From assembly GCA_029781865.1 (NCBI GenBank), contig JAKOVW010000039.1, positions 124,001 to 188,000 of the forward strand: a stretch of 64,000 nt of DNA, written 5' to 3'. The notes beneath the pieces were generated by a model. The model ran no database searches and was not told where the DNA came from. It saw only the letters and a program-made list of their open reading frames with translations. A program made the translations under genes and the position numbers. Origin of the DNA: Bacteroidota bacterium (GTDB taxonomy: Bacteria; Bacteroidota; Bacteroidia; Chitinophagales; Saprospiraceae). How positions within the stretch are numbered: position 1 is the first letter of the stretch; every line of letters starts with the position of its first letter. This document shows positions 56,101 to 64,000 of the stretch, one piece after another.

Positions 56101-56484
56101 ACTGTGGACCAGGATACCTGGGTGTTTGCACAAGCTATTGATGAACGGAATTGCACTCAATTTGATTCCATTTTTATCCGGGTCAAAAAATCTGGATCGG
56201 TTTATGCTCCCAATTCATTTTCGCCTAATGGAGACAACATCAACGATTATTTTTATATCATAGGCCCTGATTATGGAATAATAGAGTCTATGTATATTTT
56301 CGATCGGTGGGGGGAGAAAATATTTGAAACACAAAATGTACCAGTAAATAATCCAGTTGCCGGCTGGAATGGCACATTGAACGGCCAAAAAATGAATCCC
56401 GGTGTTTTTGTGTATTATGCCAGAGTAAGAATAGATAGTGATACCTTTGTCAATCTGAAAGGAGATGTAACATTAATACGATGA
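53098..56484 (+). CDS. Giant secreted T9SS type B repeat protein, paralogue 4
   Basis: This 1128-residue protein has an N-terminus with a long basic leader and hydrophobic segment (about 15-32, CCLFLVQSISYSQ). MNCCCGTP, a DUF642-like domain and one HYR-like domain (ECDKDIPDIPKL) follow. Next are KNGNASAMDACG, ten CDS repeats and a type B sorting domain (VYAPNSFSPNGDN, VTLIR). The repeat region is again nearly identical in DNA to paralogues 1 and 2, although the diverged paralogue 3 lies between them. Both ends overlap neighbouring genes by 4 bp (ATGA), so translation is coupled. Confidence 0.85.
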   Translation: MKNIKSNPLVEKIKNSCISFCCLFLVQSISYSQMNCCCGTPKELNFPGFDFEIAPNPPFGWFINYQVGNSIGQSPWNVTAGSIDHVDKDHYMMTSYGNPNGPSNYVDLYGSPPGGGGGPGTIQYPLTGLTPGYNYTIEFYYATFNLPGKYSATIKIANGSWLNETWNATNPGNVIWLKATYNFIAQSSSAKLEFTDSGGTPSYGQIGMLIDDIKLFECPNDLEKPVVNNPPQNIQVECDKDIPDIPKLDVSDNCDLNPSITIKETIDIIDPCTKKITRIWTIKDACGNIQIQNQIIDVMDKTPPQFIKHPENKLFYCDKDITKEFKDWIKKNGNASAMDACGIISWRADYDHFPKKYCDTVIVDFITTDHCGNENSEYATFIVRDTSAPMFVSKAESKYLVCVPESKDSLRAWLSSYGFSKISGECDTVIMSSNFDGDSTKNPLQLTFYAKDRCGNIDSCTATFSYRSSSDTFRITNYSCSFPSNASDTFSYVVNGCDSIVILQKIKYDADTSYIQTNTCNPNQPKFDTLHYTNAFGCDSLIVNEYVLHPIAITRLQKMNCSYINYSTDTATLSGQFCDSIIITEYIPLQKDSSTVILNTCDISKTDTSILSLINRFGCDSIVIVYTLYSPQQMTFLTKKICGLLQNYNDTVKYTTGLCDSLVITLHTRLSLDTTRIQSSTCDASKAGIFSTTLRNQYGCDSLVIENIQLNPSDSIFLSQTTCILSESGILTKQYKNKFGCDSIVKTTITFIPSDTTQIQQTTCDFAASGTKTLILKGSTCDSVVIVTTDFVPSDTTQIQQTTCDVSAAGNKTMILKGVTCDSVVIVSTYFVPSDTIHLSKTSCDPSVAGLDTLILQNSKGCDSIVLTNTAYIPLRLKFGLDSITCFNQHDGIFRILNPADFGAPYDIILNNNNLGALNQISNLSPGSYELFIRDRNGCVTDSIEFTLSNPPELMIDLGNDLEAKAGSNIHLNLQSNKTLQNIFWSPSNLSSCINCSSIQFTVDQDTWVFAQAIDERNCTQFDSIFIRVKKSGSVYAPNSFSPNGDNINDYFYIIGPDYGIIESMYIFDRWGEKIFETQNVPVNNPVAGWNGTLNGQKMNPGVFVYYARVRIDSDTFVNLKGDVTLIR

Positions 56485-59400
56485 GTTTTTATCATTCAAA
56501 TTGGATCAATCGAAATCTAAAAACTTGTTATTCTTTATTTTACTCATTACTATTATTTCAATGTGTTTCCCATGGACAGGTGACTTGTTGTTGTGGAACA
56601 CCGAAAGAACTCGATTTTCCCGGATTTGATTTTGAAATTGATCCCTTGCCACCAAGCGGTTCGTTTTTTGCCTATGGTTCCGGGAGTTCAATGGGTCCCT
56701 GGAATATCACCTCAGGTTTTATTGACCAGGTCGACAAACATCATTACTATGATACAGGATATGGCAATCCTAATGGCGCGTCTACTTTTATCGACTTATA
56801 TGGCTCACCATCCACTGGAAGTGTACCAGGTGCAATGGCTTATCCATTAACTGGTTTAACTCCGGGATATCAATATACTATTGAATTCTACTATGCAAAA
56901 TTTGACGTTCCGGGAAATTTTATCGGCGGTTTAAAAGTTGCAAGTGGTGCATGGTTGAATATCACCTGGAAAGCCACGAATCCCGGTAATATTATCTGGT
57001 TGAAAGCAAGCTATAACTTTATCGCCAAGGCATCATCTGCAATACTCGAATTTTATGATGCTGGCAGTACAACACCCTGCAGTTGTGTTGGCGCATTAAT
57101 CGATGACATTAAAATTTATGAATGCCCCACAGATTTAGAAAAACCAGTCATTGGCAATCCACCAGTCAATATTGAAGTTGAATGTGATAATGAAGTACCT
57201 GAAGTACCCGTACTGGATATCAGCGACAATTGTGATGCAAATCCAATTACTACATTTAAGGAAACCAAAGACATCATTGATGCCTGCACTAAAAAAATTA
57301 CCCGGGAATGGACCATTACAGACGCCTGCGGGAATACAACCAGCCAAAAACAAATCATCGACATCATCGACAAGTCCCAACCAATTTTTATTAAATATCC
57401 AGAACCTAAAACGGTAAGTTGTGATGCAGATGTCATAAAAGAATTCAACAACTGGGTCAAAAAAAATGGTAACGCTATCGCATCTGATGCCTGCGGTCCG
57501 GTTAGCTACAGATCTGTCTATACACATCTTCCGAAAAAATATTGCGATAGTGTTGCAGTGGATTTCATTGCAATAGATCCTTGTGGAAACGAAATCACCG
57601 AAACCGTTTACTTCATTGTTAAAGACACCGTAGGTTCTAAATTTCTGATCAAGCCACAGGATAAATCCTATGCTGACATTCCAAACATCAAAGATTCACT
57701 CAGAGCCTGGTTAAGCACAAACGCCTATTCTACAGTTTCCGGTTCTTGCGATACGACTATTTATAGTTCCAATTTCAATGGGGACTCCACTAGAAACCCA
57801 TTGACTGTCACCTTTTATATCAAAGATCGTTGCGGTAATGTCGATAGCAGTACAGCGACATTTTCTTACAAGAACAATAACATCACCTGTTGTTGCGGCA
57901 ATCCACAGGAATTGAATTTTCCCGGTCTGGATTTTGAGTTTGATCCTTTACCTCCTCCCGCCGGTTATTATCCATATGTGTCTGGCATGACCTTTGGTCC
58001 CTGGACTGTTACCAATGGCGCCATTGATCATGGGAATCCCTTGTATTGTGGTGTGCTTGCAGGCGGCAATCCCAATGGTGCTTCCTTTTTTATTGATTTG
58101 TTTGGTTCTCCTCCCGGTGGCAGTGTCGCCGGAACCTTAGAATATATATTAACCGGACTAACTCCCGGAAATACATACACGATTGAATTTTGGTATGCCA
58201 CTTATACTGCTAATGGGAGCTTCTCTGCTAACTTAAAAGTGGCCAACGGAGCCTGGTTAAATGTTAGTTGGAATGCCAACAATCCCGGCAGTGTAATCTG
58301 GTTAAAAAATACGTATTCCTTTGTTGCCAAGGCTAGTTCAGCAACCATGTCCTTCACAGACACAGGTGCAAGCTCATCAACCTATCAGATCGGAATGCTA
58401 TTGGATGATATAAAAATTTATGAATGCCCATCCGATTTGCAAAAACCGGTAGTAAGTAATCCACCAAAAGATATCGAAGTGGAATGCGATCAAAATGTAC
58501 CGCCGGTGCCAACACTAAATATAAGTGATAATTGCGATCCAAATCCTCAGATTACATATAATGAGTTATTCGAAATATTTGATCACTGTACCAAAAAAAT
58601 TACCCGTAACTGGGACATCAAAGATGCTTGCGGAAATGTGACCAATCAAAAACAGATTATTGATATCATTGATAAAACTCCTCCGGCATTTACTACAACT
58701 CCAGTTGATAAAACTGTTTTTTGCGGAAATGATGTTGCCAAAGAATTCGATGACTGGATTAAGAAAAACGGCAACGGCGTTGCCAAAGACCAATGTGGTG
58801 TGGTTACCTGGCGGATTAATTACGATCATAAACCTGCTAAATATTGCGATACGGTAACGGTTGAATTTATTGCAGAAGATGAATGCGGTAATCAACAATC
58901 CCATTTTTCCAATTTTGTGGTTCGCGATACTACCGTTCCGAGATTCATTGTCAAGCCACAAAACAGAAATTATCCGAATAACTTCAACATCAGAGATTCA
59001 CTCCGAGCCTGGTTAAATAATTATGGATATTCGAAAACGGCAACTGATTGCGATACCATCATTCTTAGTTCAGATTTTAACGGGGACTCAACAAAAAATC
59101 CATTAACGATTACATTCTTTGCAAAAGATCGTTGCGGAAATATCGACAGCAGTTCAGCCACATTCGCTTATCAAAGTAATGCTTGCTGTTGCGGCGTGGA
59201 GAATGAACTGTTCTATCCAAATCTCGATTTTGAAGCACCACCGACTGCACCACCAGGTGGATGGATTGATTATGGTGCAGGCTCTAATTATGCCGGCTGG
59301 ACTATCAATTCAGGATCTATAAGCATACATAGTCCGACCCATTTGAATTTAGGTGCCGGCAATCCCAATGGTTCTTCGCAACACATGGATCTGCATGGTT

Positions 59401-62400
59401 CTACTCAGGGATCAGCTACTTATACGTTAACCGGATTGACTGCAGGTAATAAATACACCATTTCATTTTGGTATGCGATTCATAGTGGTGGCTCAAATGT
59501 ATCTGCCATATTACGGGTAAATGGGGGTTCATTATTAAATGTAAGCTGGAATGCAAGTAATCATGGTGATGTCATTTGGTTGCCAGCGATGTATGATTTT
59601 ATCGCAGACGGACCAACAGCAGATATGACATTCGTCGGTACAGGCTCTACTCCATGTTGCGGCATGCTTATAGATGACATACACATCTTCGAATGTCCGG
59701 GAGACAAAGAAAAGCCGATGGTGAATAATCCTACGGATGATATTCAGGTGGAATGTGATTCTGAAGTTCCTCCGGTTCCAAATTTAAATGTAAGCGATAA
59801 CTGCGACGCGAATCCTAAAATTACTTTTAAGGAAGTCAAACAAACCATCGATCCGTGCACCAAAAAAATTACGCGGAGCTGGGAAATTAAAGATGCCTGC
59901 GGAAACATAACACTTGAAGATCAGATTATCGATATCATCGACAAAAACCCGCCTGCTTTTACCAAACAACCGGAAACAAAATTGATCTATTGCAATCAGG
60001 ATGTTCAGAAAGAATTTAATGACTGGATCAAAAAGAACGGCAATGCTGTTGCAACAGATAATTGTGGTGCTGTTAACTGGAGAATAAGTTACGATAGAAC
60101 TCCGCATAATTATTGCGATACCATATTGGCTGAATTTTTTGTCACTGATCCCTGTGGGAATGAAAACTCGGGCTTTGCGTATTTCATTGTACAGGATACC
60201 AGCGCACCCCGGTTTATCGTGCAGGCGCAAAATAAAAATCTGAAATGTTCTCCGAATACCCGTGATTCACTCAGAGCCTGGCTAAGCAATTATGGATTTT
60301 CAAAAACGACCGGCGATTGCGATACGGTTATTCTCAGTTCGAATTTTAACGGAGATTCTACTAAAAATCCAATTCCGGTTACATTTTTTGCGAAAGACCG
60401 ATGCGGAAATGTGGATAGCAGCAAAGCTGTATTTTCAACGGGCTCAGCCAGTGATACGTTTGGTGTAATCACTTTATCGTGCACTTATCCAATGACCACC
60501 ATTGACACGTTTGCATTTAAATCGGCCAATGGTTGTGACAGCGTAGTTATTGTGCAGAAAATCCGCAAACCATCCGATAGCACTTATCTCCAGCTAAATA
60601 CCTGCGATCCGAAGCAAAAAGGATTTGACACAACCAAACTCAGGAACATCGCCTTTTGCGATTCTATACTTTTCATCCAATATGTATTCAGGCCTACTCC
60701 TGTTACAATTTTGCAGGTAATGGATTGCGCGTATACCAGCATGTATCAGGATACCTTGACGTATTCCGGTCAATATTGTGATTCACTCATCATTACCCAA
60801 CACATTCCATTGCGCAAAGACAGTATTACCATTCGACAAACAACCTGTGATCCATCCAAAGAAGATACCCTGACTTTGAACTTAATGAATAGCCTCGGTT
60901 GTGATAGTGTCGTAACCATACAAACTAAATTCACAGGCCAATTGAGTACTTTTCTGACTGTAAAAGAATGCCTGATTCAAAAAGACTATGTGGATACGGT
61001 AACTTATAAAAACGGAAGCTGTGACAGTCTCGTGATTACACAACACATTGCTTTGCCCAAAGACACCAACAGATTACAGAGCAGTACTTGTGACGCTTCT
61101 AAAACCGGCGTGTTTACCCGAAGTTTAACAAACCGATATGGATGTGATAGTCTGATTATCGAAACAATCAGTTTATTGCCATCTGATTCTGTATCGGTCT
61201 CTTCGACTACCTGCCTTTCTTCACAAGCCGGAGTTAGCATTCAGCATTTGAAAAATAAATACAGCTGCGACAGCATTGTGACTACGACTATTGTGTTTAC
61301 ACCTTCTGATACAACTCATATAAATACCTTTACCTGCGACCTGACCAAAGCACGTACAGATACGTCTATTATTTCAACTGCATTGTGTGACAGTTTTGTT
61401 ATCACAAATATTGTGTTTATGCCATCCAATGTGACCGTACTGAATAATTTCACCTGCAACCTCAATCAACAAAAATCAGATACAGTAATTATTGCAACTC
61501 AATTTTGCGATAGCCTTGTCGTTACCAATACTAAATTCATTCCTTCTGATACGGTCTCAATCAACTCAACGACCTGCATTCCTGCTGAAGCAGGGACCGA
61601 TACGTTGAATTTTAAAAATACAGGTGGCTGCGATAGTTTGGTTTATAGTGTAAAAAAGTTTGTGCCCAAACAATTAATCATTCTACTCGATTCAATTAGC
61701 TGTATGGACAAGAATGATGGTAAGATCAGAATTTTAAACACCAATGATTTTACCAGCCCACTAGAGCTTATTTTAAATAATACCAACTTAGCAGGTGGAG
61801 TAGCGGATAATTTATCACCGGGTAATTATTTGATTTCAGTCAGAGATCAATCCGGTTGTATCAGCGATACGACATCACTTCAATTAATTAATCCCGGACC
61901 ATTTACAACGGAGTTGGGATCTGATCTGCTCGTTGATCCGGGACAATTGATCCAATTAAATCTCAATGCCAATAAAGTTCCGGAATATGTGTATTGGTTT
62001 CCCCAGGGAGTTAGTGCCTGTGTTCAATGTCAGCAAATAGAATTTACAGCATCACAGGATGAATGGATTTACACCCAGGCTGTTGATGAACGCGGCTGCG
62101 AAAGCAGGGATTCAATATTCATCCGCATCAGGGCTGCCAGTAAAATATTTGCACCAAATGCCATCTCAAATAATGGCGATAACATCAATGATAATTTCTA
62201 CCTGATCGGCGATGATAATATAGTTATTGAGTTGATGGAAATCTATGATCGTTGGGGTGAATTATTGTTTTCTACCACCAACATCGCTCCCAATCATCCG
62301 GAATCTGGTTGGGATGGCACATTCAATGCACAAAAAATGAATCCCGGAGTTTACATTTATCATGCCAGGCTGAAATTACCTAATGGCGAAAGCAGGGTGA

Positions 62401-62429
62401 TTAAAGGCGATTTTACTTTGATCCGTTAA
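56481..62429 (+). CDS. Giant secreted T9SS type B repeat protein, paralogue 5 (triple-module form)
   Basis: This 1982-residue protein, the largest in the window, has a signal segment (about 16-34, SLLLFQCVSHGQ) and then three consecutive modules of about 430 residues. Each begins with CCCG (near residues 36, 470 and 900) and holds a DUF642-like domain, one HYR-like domain and a KNGNA/KNGNG domain. Ten CDS repeats (about 1325-1735), an Ig-like region and a type B sorting domain (IFAPNAISNNGDNINDNFY, FTLIR) complete it. Modules are diverged from each other, so the triplication is old. It closes the five-gene cluster; no terminator hairpin is obvious directly behind it. Confidence 0.85.
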   Translation: MSFYHSNWINRNLKTCYSLFYSLLLFQCVSHGQVTCCCGTPKELDFPGFDFEIDPLPPSGSFFAYGSGSSMGPWNITSGFIDQVDKHHYYDTGYGNPNGASTFIDLYGSPSTGSVPGAMAYPLTGLTPGYQYTIEFYYAKFDVPGNFIGGLKVASGAWLNITWKATNPGNIIWLKASYNFIAKASSAILEFYDAGSTTPCSCVGALIDDIKIYECPTDLEKPVIGNPPVNIEVECDNEVPEVPVLDISDNCDANPITTFKETKDIIDACTKKITREWTITDACGNTTSQKQIIDIIDKSQPIFIKYPEPKTVSCDADVIKEFNNWVKKNGNAIASDACGPVSYRSVYTHLPKKYCDSVAVDFIAIDPCGNEITETVYFIVKDTVGSKFLIKPQDKSYADIPNIKDSLRAWLSTNAYSTVSGSCDTTIYSSNFNGDSTRNPLTVTFYIKDRCGNVDSSTATFSYKNNNITCCCGNPQELNFPGLDFEFDPLPPPAGYYPYVSGMTFGPWTVTNGAIDHGNPLYCGVLAGGNPNGASFFIDLFGSPPGGSVAGTLEYILTGLTPGNTYTIEFWYATYTANGSFSANLKVANGAWLNVSWNANNPGSVIWLKNTYSFVAKASSATMSFTDTGASSSTYQIGMLLDDIKIYECPSDLQKPVVSNPPKDIEVECDQNVPPVPTLNISDNCDPNPQITYNELFEIFDHCTKKITRNWDIKDACGNVTNQKQIIDIIDKTPPAFTTTPVDKTVFCGNDVAKEFDDWIKKNGNGVAKDQCGVVTWRINYDHKPAKYCDTVTVEFIAEDECGNQQSHFSNFVVRDTTVPRFIVKPQNRNYPNNFNIRDSLRAWLNNYGYSKTATDCDTIILSSDFNGDSTKNPLTITFFAKDRCGNIDSSSATFAYQSNACCCGVENELFYPNLDFEAPPTAPPGGWIDYGAGSNYAGWTINSGSISIHSPTHLNLGAGNPNGSSQHMDLHGSTQGSATYTLTGLTAGNKYTISFWYAIHSGGSNVSAILRVNGGSLLNVSWNASNHGDVIWLPAMYDFIADGPTADMTFVGTGSTPCCGMLIDDIHIFECPGDKEKPMVNNPTDDIQVECDSEVPPVPNLNVSDNCDANPKITFKEVKQTIDPCTKKITRSWEIKDACGNITLEDQIIDIIDKNPPAFTKQPETKLIYCNQDVQKEFNDWIKKNGNAVATDNCGAVNWRISYDRTPHNYCDTILAEFFVTDPCGNENSGFAYFIVQDTSAPRFIVQAQNKNLKCSPNTRDSLRAWLSNYGFSKTTGDCDTVILSSNFNGDSTKNPIPVTFFAKDRCGNVDSSKAVFSTGSASDTFGVITLSCTYPMTTIDTFAFKSANGCDSVVIVQKIRKPSDSTYLQLNTCDPKQKGFDTTKLRNIAFCDSILFIQYVFRPTPVTILQVMDCAYTSMYQDTLTYSGQYCDSLIITQHIPLRKDSITIRQTTCDPSKEDTLTLNLMNSLGCDSVVTIQTKFTGQLSTFLTVKECLIQKDYVDTVTYKNGSCDSLVITQHIALPKDTNRLQSSTCDASKTGVFTRSLTNRYGCDSLIIETISLLPSDSVSVSSTTCLSSQAGVSIQHLKNKYSCDSIVTTTIVFTPSDTTHINTFTCDLTKARTDTSIISTALCDSFVITNIVFMPSNVTVLNNFTCNLNQQKSDTVIIATQFCDSLVVTNTKFIPSDTVSINSTTCIPAEAGTDTLNFKNTGGCDSLVYSVKKFVPKQLIILLDSISCMDKNDGKIRILNTNDFTSPLELILNNTNLAGGVADNLSPGNYLISVRDQSGCISDTTSLQLINPGPFTTELGSDLLVDPGQLIQLNLNANKVPEYVYWFPQGVSACVQCQQIEFTASQDEWIYTQAVDERGCESRDSIFIRIRAASKIFAPNAISNNGDNINDNFYLIGDDNIVIELMEIYDRWGELLFSTTNIAPNHPESGWDGTFNAQKMNPGVYIYHARLKLPNGESRVIKGDFTLIR

Positions 62430-62449
62430 GGAATATTTTTCCAGTATAT

Positions 62450-62480
62450 TTTGTCAAGCTGCCTCATAGTTTTACTTTTG
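62450..62480 (+). promoter_or_regulatory. Perfect Bacteroidota promoter upstream of tRNA-Ile
   Basis: TTTG at 62450-62453 and TACTTTTG at 62473-62480 are separated by exactly 19 bp, a full match to TTTG-N19-TAnnTTTG. Transcription would start near 62487, about 190 bp before tRNA-Ile. No reading frame lies between, so it drives either a long tRNA leader or a small RNA. Confidence 0.65.
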
Positions 62481-62673
62481 CAATCCCTTATCAAAGAAAA
62501 ACCGGATTTTATTTTTGAATAAGGCTAAAAAAAACCAAATCACAACGTTGATTTGTTCATAATGTACTGAATATCAATACATAATGCAATAGCATTCTGT
62601 TTGCGTCTGGGAATCAGCTGTTTTAATAATTCAATTAGCACAGTTTACTTCAAACCCAAACTCATGTAGATTT

Positions 62674-62747
62674 AGTCCCGTAGCTCAGTTGGTTAGAGCA
62701 CTACACTGATAATGTAGGGGTCGGCAGTTCAAGTCTGCCCGGGACTA
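62674..62747 (+). tRNA. tRNA-Ile(GAT)
   Basis: This is a full 74-nt cloverleaf: acceptor AGTCCCG/CGGGACT, a D-arm with GCTC/GAGC, anticodon stem CTACA/TGTAG with loop CTGATAA (anticodon GAT), T-arm GGCAG TTCAAGT CTGCC, and discriminator A. The CCA end is not encoded. Confidence 0.95.
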
Positions 62748-62804
62748 CAAAGCGTTTGTAGCTATTAGGGTGAGTGTCGGTGTGGTGGATTTCAAAGAAA
62801 ATGT

Positions 62805-62812
62805 TACTTTTG
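62805..62812 (+). promoter_or_regulatory. Candidate -7 box before the second and third tRNA
   Basis: TACTTTTG, identical to the -7 box at 62473, lies 57 bp downstream of tRNA-Ile. The position 19 bp upstream reads GTGG or TGTG rather than TTTG, so the -33 box is poor. Confidence 0.4.
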
Positions 62813-62868
62813 AGGCCATTTTAAATCACACACAAACTCACACGCTCCCGATAACTATCGGCCAAATT

Positions 62869-62938
62869 GGGGGATTAGCTAAGCTGGCTAGAGCATGGCG
62901 CTTCAGGCGCCAGGGTCCTGGTTAATCTAATCCGTCCT
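62869..62938 (+). pseudogene. Broken tRNA (Ala-like body, UCA anticodon)
   Basis: The 5' part GGGGGATTAGCTAAGCTGGCTAG is like the tRNA-Ala at 63005, but a C-to-A change breaks the D-stem. The anticodon arm TGGCG-CTTCAGG-CGCCA is intact and gives anticodon TCA. The T-arm, which should read GGGTTCGAATCCC, has become GGTTAATCTAATCCG. It cannot form the stem or loop, and the acceptor 3' strand is only partly matched. It is most likely not a working tRNA. Confidence 0.7.
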
Positions 62939-63004
62939 TAGTTGGAAATAATGATTTCTAATATCTTATAAAATTTTTGACACACTCACACACCTGCAAT
63001 ATAT

Positions 63005-63078
63005 GGGGGATTAGCTCAGCTGGCTAGAGCACCTGCCTTGCACGCAGGGGGTCCTGGGTTCGAATCCCTGATCCTCCA
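63005..63078 (+). tRNA. tRNA-Ala(TGC)
   Basis: This is a 74-nt cloverleaf: acceptor GGGGGAT/ATCCTCC with one G-T pair, D-arm GCTC/GAGC, anticodon stem CCTGC/GCAGG with loop CTTGCAC (anticodon TGC), T-loop TTCGAAT with one T-T mismatch in the stem, and discriminator A. Confidence 0.93.
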
Positions 63079-63089
63079 CTATGAAAATC

Positions 63090-63125
63090 AAGGAGTTATG
63101 ATAATTAAATCGTAACTCCTTTTTT
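63090..63125 (+). terminator. Terminator after the tRNA cluster
   Basis: AAGGAGTTA (63090-63098) pairs with TAACTCCTT (63113-63121), and a T run follows. It lies 12 bp behind tRNA-Ala. Confidence 0.85.
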
Positions 63126-63630
63126 ATTTTTACTAACAATTTCGCTAACAATTCCATTGCCTAACATTAATGAGATCCTTAAAAATAAGTCTCTTTTTTG
63201 GAGATTTTGTTCTTATTAAGGACTAAATATAATCTACCCTTATTACTGTTTGTTCTGCTTCATCCTTTGCTTTACCAGCATTTAATTCATCTGATTTATT
63301 ATTGTCAGTTCTAGCCCAAATTTCTGATCTTGTTTGATGAAGAAGCTATAATCACCATCCTACTTAATGACACTCGGATGGATAAGCTCTATTTCAGAGG
63401 GATCCTGGATCTTTCAAGCTCAAATTACAAGAGAGAATACCTTATATAATATACCGCTATTATCTGTTATAATTTAGAATGGCACTATATTAAATAGATT
63501 CAATAAAACTTCCGAAAACATTCCAAATTGGTATATTTAGGGAACCTTTCTAGCATGTATAAGCTAGTTAGTGGCGACCTAGTAGTATTTTATAGCAATT
63601 TTATATATTAAAGAAAGAAAATAAATTCAA
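63126..63630. other. Intergenic stretch without recognisable gene
   Basis: There is no convincing coding frame on either strand and no repeats of note. The stretch is AT-rich with many stops in all frames. Confidence 0.5.
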
Positions 63631-63921
63631 GTGCTAACCTTAATGTGTATATTCCTTACGATAATCTTTGCGGGAATTTCAAGTAAGTTGATTTATAAAT
63701 TCTTAACTAAATCTCATTCTGTTATTCTTTGGCTTCAATTTTTACTTTGTATTTCTATTTTGTCGAGTATTATCTTGATGATATATTATGCTAACTTTTA
63801 TCTAGGTAATAGTCCATTATTACAGAAATTATATTTCTGCTTATTTTATTTTTCCTTGTTTTTACTTTTGCTAATAGTTGCATTGAAAATACTAAAATAT
63901 TTTAAGAGTAGACAGGCTTAA
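63631..63921 (+). CDS. Small hydrophobic protein, three membrane segments
   Basis: This is 96 residues from GTG at 63631; the ATG at 63643 is an alternative start. Three strongly hydrophobic segments (about 1-17, 31-53 and 66-87) are joined by short charged loops (KFLTKSHS) and followed by a basic tail (KILKYFKSRQA). No family is recognised. Composition could arise by chance in AT-rich DNA, so the gene is only moderately supported. Confidence 0.45.
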   Translation: MLTLMCIFLTIIFAGISSKLIYKFLTKSHSVILWLQFLLCISILSSIILMIYYANFYLGNSPLLQKLYFCLFYFSLFLLLLIVALKILKYFKSRQA

Positions 63922-64000
63922 GTGGTAAATCAAATCAATGAATATTCCGGTTCAAATGAAACACTCTTCATTATAAAATAAGTTCATACACTATGATTAT

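Noticed and set aside
62674-63078. Part of an rRNA operon, suggested by the Ile-Ala tRNA pair
   Set aside because: No 16S or 23S sequence flanks the tRNAs; giant genes lie upstream and non-coding DNA downstream.

Overview
The window looks like chromosome, or a large integrated element, of a member of the Bacteroidota, probably a Saprospiria- or Chitinophaga-like lineage. The evidence is many type IX secretion (T9SS) C-terminal sorting domains (type A 'YPNP' and type B 'SFSPNGDN...'), Bacteroidota promoter boxes (TTTG-N19-TAnnTTTG), short lipoprotein signals, a CusA-CusC fusion, and small Bacteroidota-only Cys-rich metal-island proteins (HYC_CC_PP-like, DUF6660-like). The DNA is AT-rich throughout, except that the giant secreted-protein genes at 42-62 kb are visibly richer in GC.

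Region 1 (1-30.6 kb) is a copper/heavy-metal island built of two divergent blocks. The minus-strand block (16.6 kb down to 1) encodes a PKD-repeat T9SS protein, a Cys-rich HYC_CC_PP-like protein, an MbnP-family copper protein with two MauG-like di-haem peroxidases, an NHL-propeller T9SS protein, a heavy-metal-binding-domain (HMBD) lipoprotein, a RimK-like ATP-grasp ligase, a CopB-type Cu P-type ATPase, a T9SS copper-radical oxidase of the galactose/glyoxal oxidase type with its full active site, a T9SS Reeler-like protein, a YVTN propeller lipoprotein, two DUF3347 proteins and a partial haem-binding protein. The plus-strand block (17.1-30.6 kb) encodes a DUF6660-like protein, a CusA-CusC fusion, the CusB adaptor, a Band-7 lipoprotein, an HMBD lipoprotein, an AlbA_2-domain protein, a YceI-like protein, a Zn/Cd-type P-type ATPase with an altered phosphorylation motif, a T9SS protein, a decayed ATPase copy and, on the minus strand, a CDF exporter. 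Together these cover export across both membranes, periplasmic chelation, and cell-surface or secreted copper enzymes.

Region 2 (30.8-41.7 kb) has a mobile-element flavour. It holds a short RadC, an ArdC-like anti-restriction metallopeptidase gene split by a complete group II intron (2538 bp with an RT/maturase/HNH protein), an Mrr-like nuclease paired with an unrecognised gene, a membrane protein overlapping a HerA/TraD-type ATPase that carries a nuclease-like C-terminal region, and two small membrane proteins.

Region 3 (41.7-62.4 kb) starts with palindromic intergenic repeats. It continues with five tandem, co-oriented, overlapping or closely spaced paralogues (1113-1982 aa) of secreted T9SS type-B proteins. 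Each has a CCCG motif just after the signal peptide, a carbohydrate-binding-like domain, HYR-like domains, about 10-11 Cys-paired 'CDS' repeats and a gliding-motility-type C-terminal domain. Long stretches of three of the five genes are nearly identical at DNA level.

Region 4 (62.4-64 kb) has tRNA-Ile(GAT), a broken tRNA with a UCA anticodon, tRNA-Ala(TGC), a terminator and one small membrane protein. No rRNA is present.
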